From an uncultured Verrucomicrobiota bacterium (GTDB lineage Bacteria > Verrucomicrobiota > Verrucomicrobiia > Limisphaerales > UBA9464), in contig CAIXUG010000042.1 in NCBI GenBank assembly GCA_903922605.1, positions 1-64,000 of the forward strand: a stretch of DNA of 64,000 bases, in the 5' to 3' direction. Both the position numbers and the translations under genes were made by a program. The notes beneath the pieces were generated by a model. The model saw only the letters and a list, made by a program, of their open reading frames with translations. It made no database searches and was not told the DNA's origin. Numbering within the stretch: the first letter of the stretch is position 1; each line of letters opens with the position of its first letter. Below, piece by piece: positions 61,886-64,000 of this stretch.

Positions 61886-64000
61886 TCAGGGGGAACTCAC
61901 ACGGTAAAAAAAGCCCTGTGGGTTCCCGGGGGCCAGGGGATCCGAGAATTGATAACGGCCGGAGCCGGAGGGTATCTCCACGGCCGGGCCGAGGTCGGAC
62001 CACAGGGACAGCGATCGCGTCGGATCGGGGCTGCCCCATACCCGAAAGCTCAGACCGGGGGCGTTGACAAAACTGAATTGGAAGGCCCCATTGCCCAGCC
62101 GGTTCAAGTCGGTCCCGATGAGCATCGGCGGATAGGCCGGAGACACGATGATCACCGTGCGGGTGACGGAGCCCACGCCACCCAAAGCGTTGATGCTGGT
62201 GTAGGTCAGGGTGTAGCTGCCCGGAGTGTTCACATCCACCGTGCCATCGAGCTTGACCTCCAAAGTGCTTAACCCGGCGGGGATCGTCGTTTGACCAAAT
62301 CCATTGCCACCCCAGCCCACCACCGTCCCATCGTTCCGCATCGCCAGACTGTGATTGGCTCCTCCGGCGATCGCCACCACGTTGCTTAAGCCGGCGGGGA
62401 TCGTGGTCTGGCCATACCCGTTGTCACCCCAGCCCACCACCTTTCCATCGCTCCGCAACGCCAGATTATAAGAACCTCCCGCAGCAACGGCCACCACGTT
62501 GCTCAATGTGGCGGGGATGGTCCTCTGGCCCGAAGAATTGTCTCCCCAACCTACTGCCGTCCCATCGCTCCGCAGCGCCAGACTGTGATTGAGGCCTGCG
62601 GCAACGGCCACCACGTTGCTCGCGCCGGCGGGAATGGTTCTCTGGCGAAAGCCATTGCTTCCCCAACCGACGACCGTTCCGTCATTTCGCAGGGCCAGGC
62701 TGTGATACCCTCCTGCAGCGATCGCCACGACATTGCTCGCCTCGACGGGGATGGTGGACTGGCCAAAGTCATTCCTTCCCCAAGCTGCCACCGTGCCGTC
62801 ACTTCGCAGGGCCAGACTGTGATACCCTCCGGCAGCGATGGCCTCCACGTTGCTCAGCCCGGCGGGAATGTCCGTCTGACCATAGTTATTGGTTCCCCAT
62901 CCCACCACCGTCCCATCGCTCCGCAGTGCCAGACTGTGATTGCCTCCCCCGGCAATGGCCAAGATGGTGCCCAAGCCGGCGGGGATGGTCGTCTGGCCTG
63001 AGTCATTCTTTCCCCAACCCACGACCCTCCCGTCGCTCCGCAGCGCCAGACTGTGATTCCCTCCGGCGACTACGGCCAGGGGTGTCTCCATGGCCACTGC
63101 TCCCAGTTCCGTGTAGGGATCGCCAGGTCCATTGGTTAGAGTGGCCGCGTCATTCAACACCACCTGGGGCGAGCCGAACGCCACGTCGCTCCCCCGGCTA
63201 AGTCCACCCGCATTGGTCGCGACGATCCGTCCGTGATAAATCGCGCCCGGCGTGAGCCCAGTCAGCAGGCTGCTGAGGTCCGCAGCCACCGATCCGCCGC
63301 CGAGCACCACCGGCGCGGTATGCTGGCCATGATCAAAAGCGGAGGTGCCCCACTCGAACCAGCCGGCGGCCGCAAAGCCGTTCGGATTCACCGTGCCGTT
63401 GAGCTGGGCCACCGCATTGCTTTGCCCGCTGGCGGGCAGGGTCAACACCGTGGGAAGCGGCGGCAGCACGACCACGGTGCGGTTGGCGAAGCCGACGCCG
63501 CCCAGCGCACTGGTGCTGGTGTAGGTGAGGAGGTAGCTGCCCAGCGTGTTCACATCCACATTGCCGCTGACCGAGACCGGCAGGGTGTTCACCGCGGCCG
63601 GGACGGTCGTCTGGCCATTCAGATCTTCTCCCCAAGCCACCAACGTTCCATCGCGCTGCAGCGCCAGATTGAAAGTATATCCTGCCGCAACGGCCACCAC
63701 ATTGCTCAGCCCGGCGGGGATGGTCCTCACACCATATTCAATCGTTCCCCAGCCCACCACCGTTCCGTCGCCGCGTAGCGCCAGACTGTGAAAAACTCCC
63801 CCGGCAATGGCCACGACGTTGCTCAAGCCGTCGGGGATCTCCGTCTGTTCCGTCTCATCGTCTCCCCAAGCCACCACCGTTCCGTCGCTCCGTAGCGCCA
63901 GGCTGTGAAAACCTCCCCCGGCAATGGCCACGACGTTGCTCAAGCCGGCGGGGGCAATTGCCTGACCATTATCATTGGCTCCCCAAGCCACCACTGTCCC
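61886..64000 (-). CDS. RCC1-repeat secreted protein (partial, 5' end beyond window)
   Basis: The C-terminal 700-odd residues of a larger protein that enters from the right edge. RCC1-like units of 39 aa (GGNHSLALRSDGTVVGWG, then IPAGLSNVVAIA) occur at least four times at the start and seven times near 62270-63080; each bank is followed by an Ig-like stretch (TYTSTSALGGVGFANRTVVV, TYTSINALGGVGSVTRTVII). A fibronectin-like region with LNGTVNPNGFAAAGWFEWGT lies between. The end FFYRVSSP is the terminal beta module shared with the 949- and 1954-aa proteins. RCC1 units form beta-propellers; extracellular binding is probable. The start and signal peptide are not visible. Confidence 0.9.
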   Translation of the reverse strand, partial: GTVVAWGANDNGQAIAPAGLSNVVAIAGGGFHSLALRSDGTVVAWGDDETEQTEIPDGLSNVVAIAGGVFHSLALRGDGTVVGWGTIEYGVRTIPAGLSNVVAVAAGYTFNLALQRDGTLVAWGEDLNGQTTVPAAVNTLPVSVSGNVDVNTLGSYLLTYTSTSALGGVGFANRTVVVLPPLPTVLTLPASGQSNAVAQLNGTVNPNGFAAAGWFEWGTSAFDHGQHTAPVVLGGGSVAADLSSLLTGLTPGAIYHGRIVATNAGGLSRGSDVAFGSPQVVLNDAATLTNGPGDPYTELGAVAMETPLAVVAGGNHSLALRSDGRVVGWGKNDSGQTTIPAGLGTILAIAGGGNHSLALRSDGTVVGWGTNNYGQTDIPAGLSNVEAIAAGGYHSLALRSDGTVAAWGRNDFGQSTIPVEASNVVAIAAGGYHSLALRNDGTVVGWGSNGFRQRTIPAGASNVVAVAAGLNHSLALRSDGTAVGWGDNSSGQRTIPATLSNVVAVAAGGSYNLALRSDGKVVGWGDNGYGQTTIPAGLSNVVAIAGGANHSLAMRNDGTVVGWGGNGFGQTTIPAGLSTLEVKLDGTVDVNTPGSYTLTYTSINALGGVGSVTRTVIIVSPAYPPMLIGTDLNRLGNGAFQFSFVNAPGLSFRVWGSPDPTRSLSLWSDLGPAVEIPSGSGRYQFSDPLAPGNPQGFFYRVSSP
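62270..63085. repeat. 117-bp tandem repeats encoding RCC1 units
   Basis: Seven units with a constant 117-bp spacing; for example the word GCCAGACTGTGA or a variant recurs at about 62578, 62695, 62812, 62929 and 63046. A second bank with the same period lies at about 63600-64000. Confidence 0.9.

Overview
The window is high-GC chromosomal DNA (apart from one AT-richer island) that looks like a member of the Verrucomicrobiota. This is an inference from gene content: paired ECF sigma factor and Ser/Thr kinase, very large secreted proteins with lamin-tail/CotH, RCC1 and 'PDAWE'-type calcium repeats, a pseudopilin of the H-X9-DG type, DUF3500, and intergenic DNA rich in inverted and short tandem repeats. 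No rRNA, tRNA, CRISPR array, transposase or prophage was seen.

Layout. 149-2129 (minus): methionine-salvage genes mtnB-mtnD-mtnC. 2266-5121 (minus): ECF sigma factor and membrane Ser/Thr kinase. 5464-7911 (plus): all-alpha dUTPase-like protein, a TPR protein, hypoxanthine phosphoribosyltransferase, a 56-aa small protein and moaD. 7938-17656 (minus): two translationally coupled giant secreted proteins (2290 and 949 aa) lying between moaD and moaE. 17979-24553 (plus): moaE, folE2, an AsmA/TamB-like protein and an M20 dipeptidase. 24908-27670: pyruvate phosphate dikinase with a strong terminator. 27905-30019: unknown membrane and exported proteins. 30184-36014 (minus): a TetR-controlled multidrug efflux set (tetR, HlyD/EmrA, MFS/EmrB, NodT, AhpD-like) with two near-identical operators. 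36683-38294: a DGPF/YCII protein and an ECF42-type sigma factor with a candidate autoregulated promoter. 38597-45038: HtrA-like protease, DUF3500 pair, esterase, htpG.

45304-47283 is an AT-richer island holding a compact type II restriction-modification system: a C-box, a controller protein, a BamHI-family endonuclease and a convergent beta-class DNA methyltransferase. The endonuclease keeps the BamHI active-site block and, by alignment from memory, the DNA-contacting residues, so GGATCC is the predicted target. To the right lie a secreted hydrolase, a pseudopilin, rlmN, a YkgJ-type cysteine-cluster protein, a 3-methyladenine DNA glycosylase, and then three large secreted proteins: a six-lamin-tail CotH protein (1954 aa), a clan GH-A-like glycosidase (787 aa) and an RCC1-repeat protein that runs off the right edge.

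The intergenic DNA is itself notable. At least ten loci carry tandem arrays with a 7-bp period but different sequence. Four or more families of inverted REP/BIME-like elements occur, one with compensatory stem changes and one that forms the 3' end of rlmN. A composite module built around CTGACTCCGGATG occurs three times.
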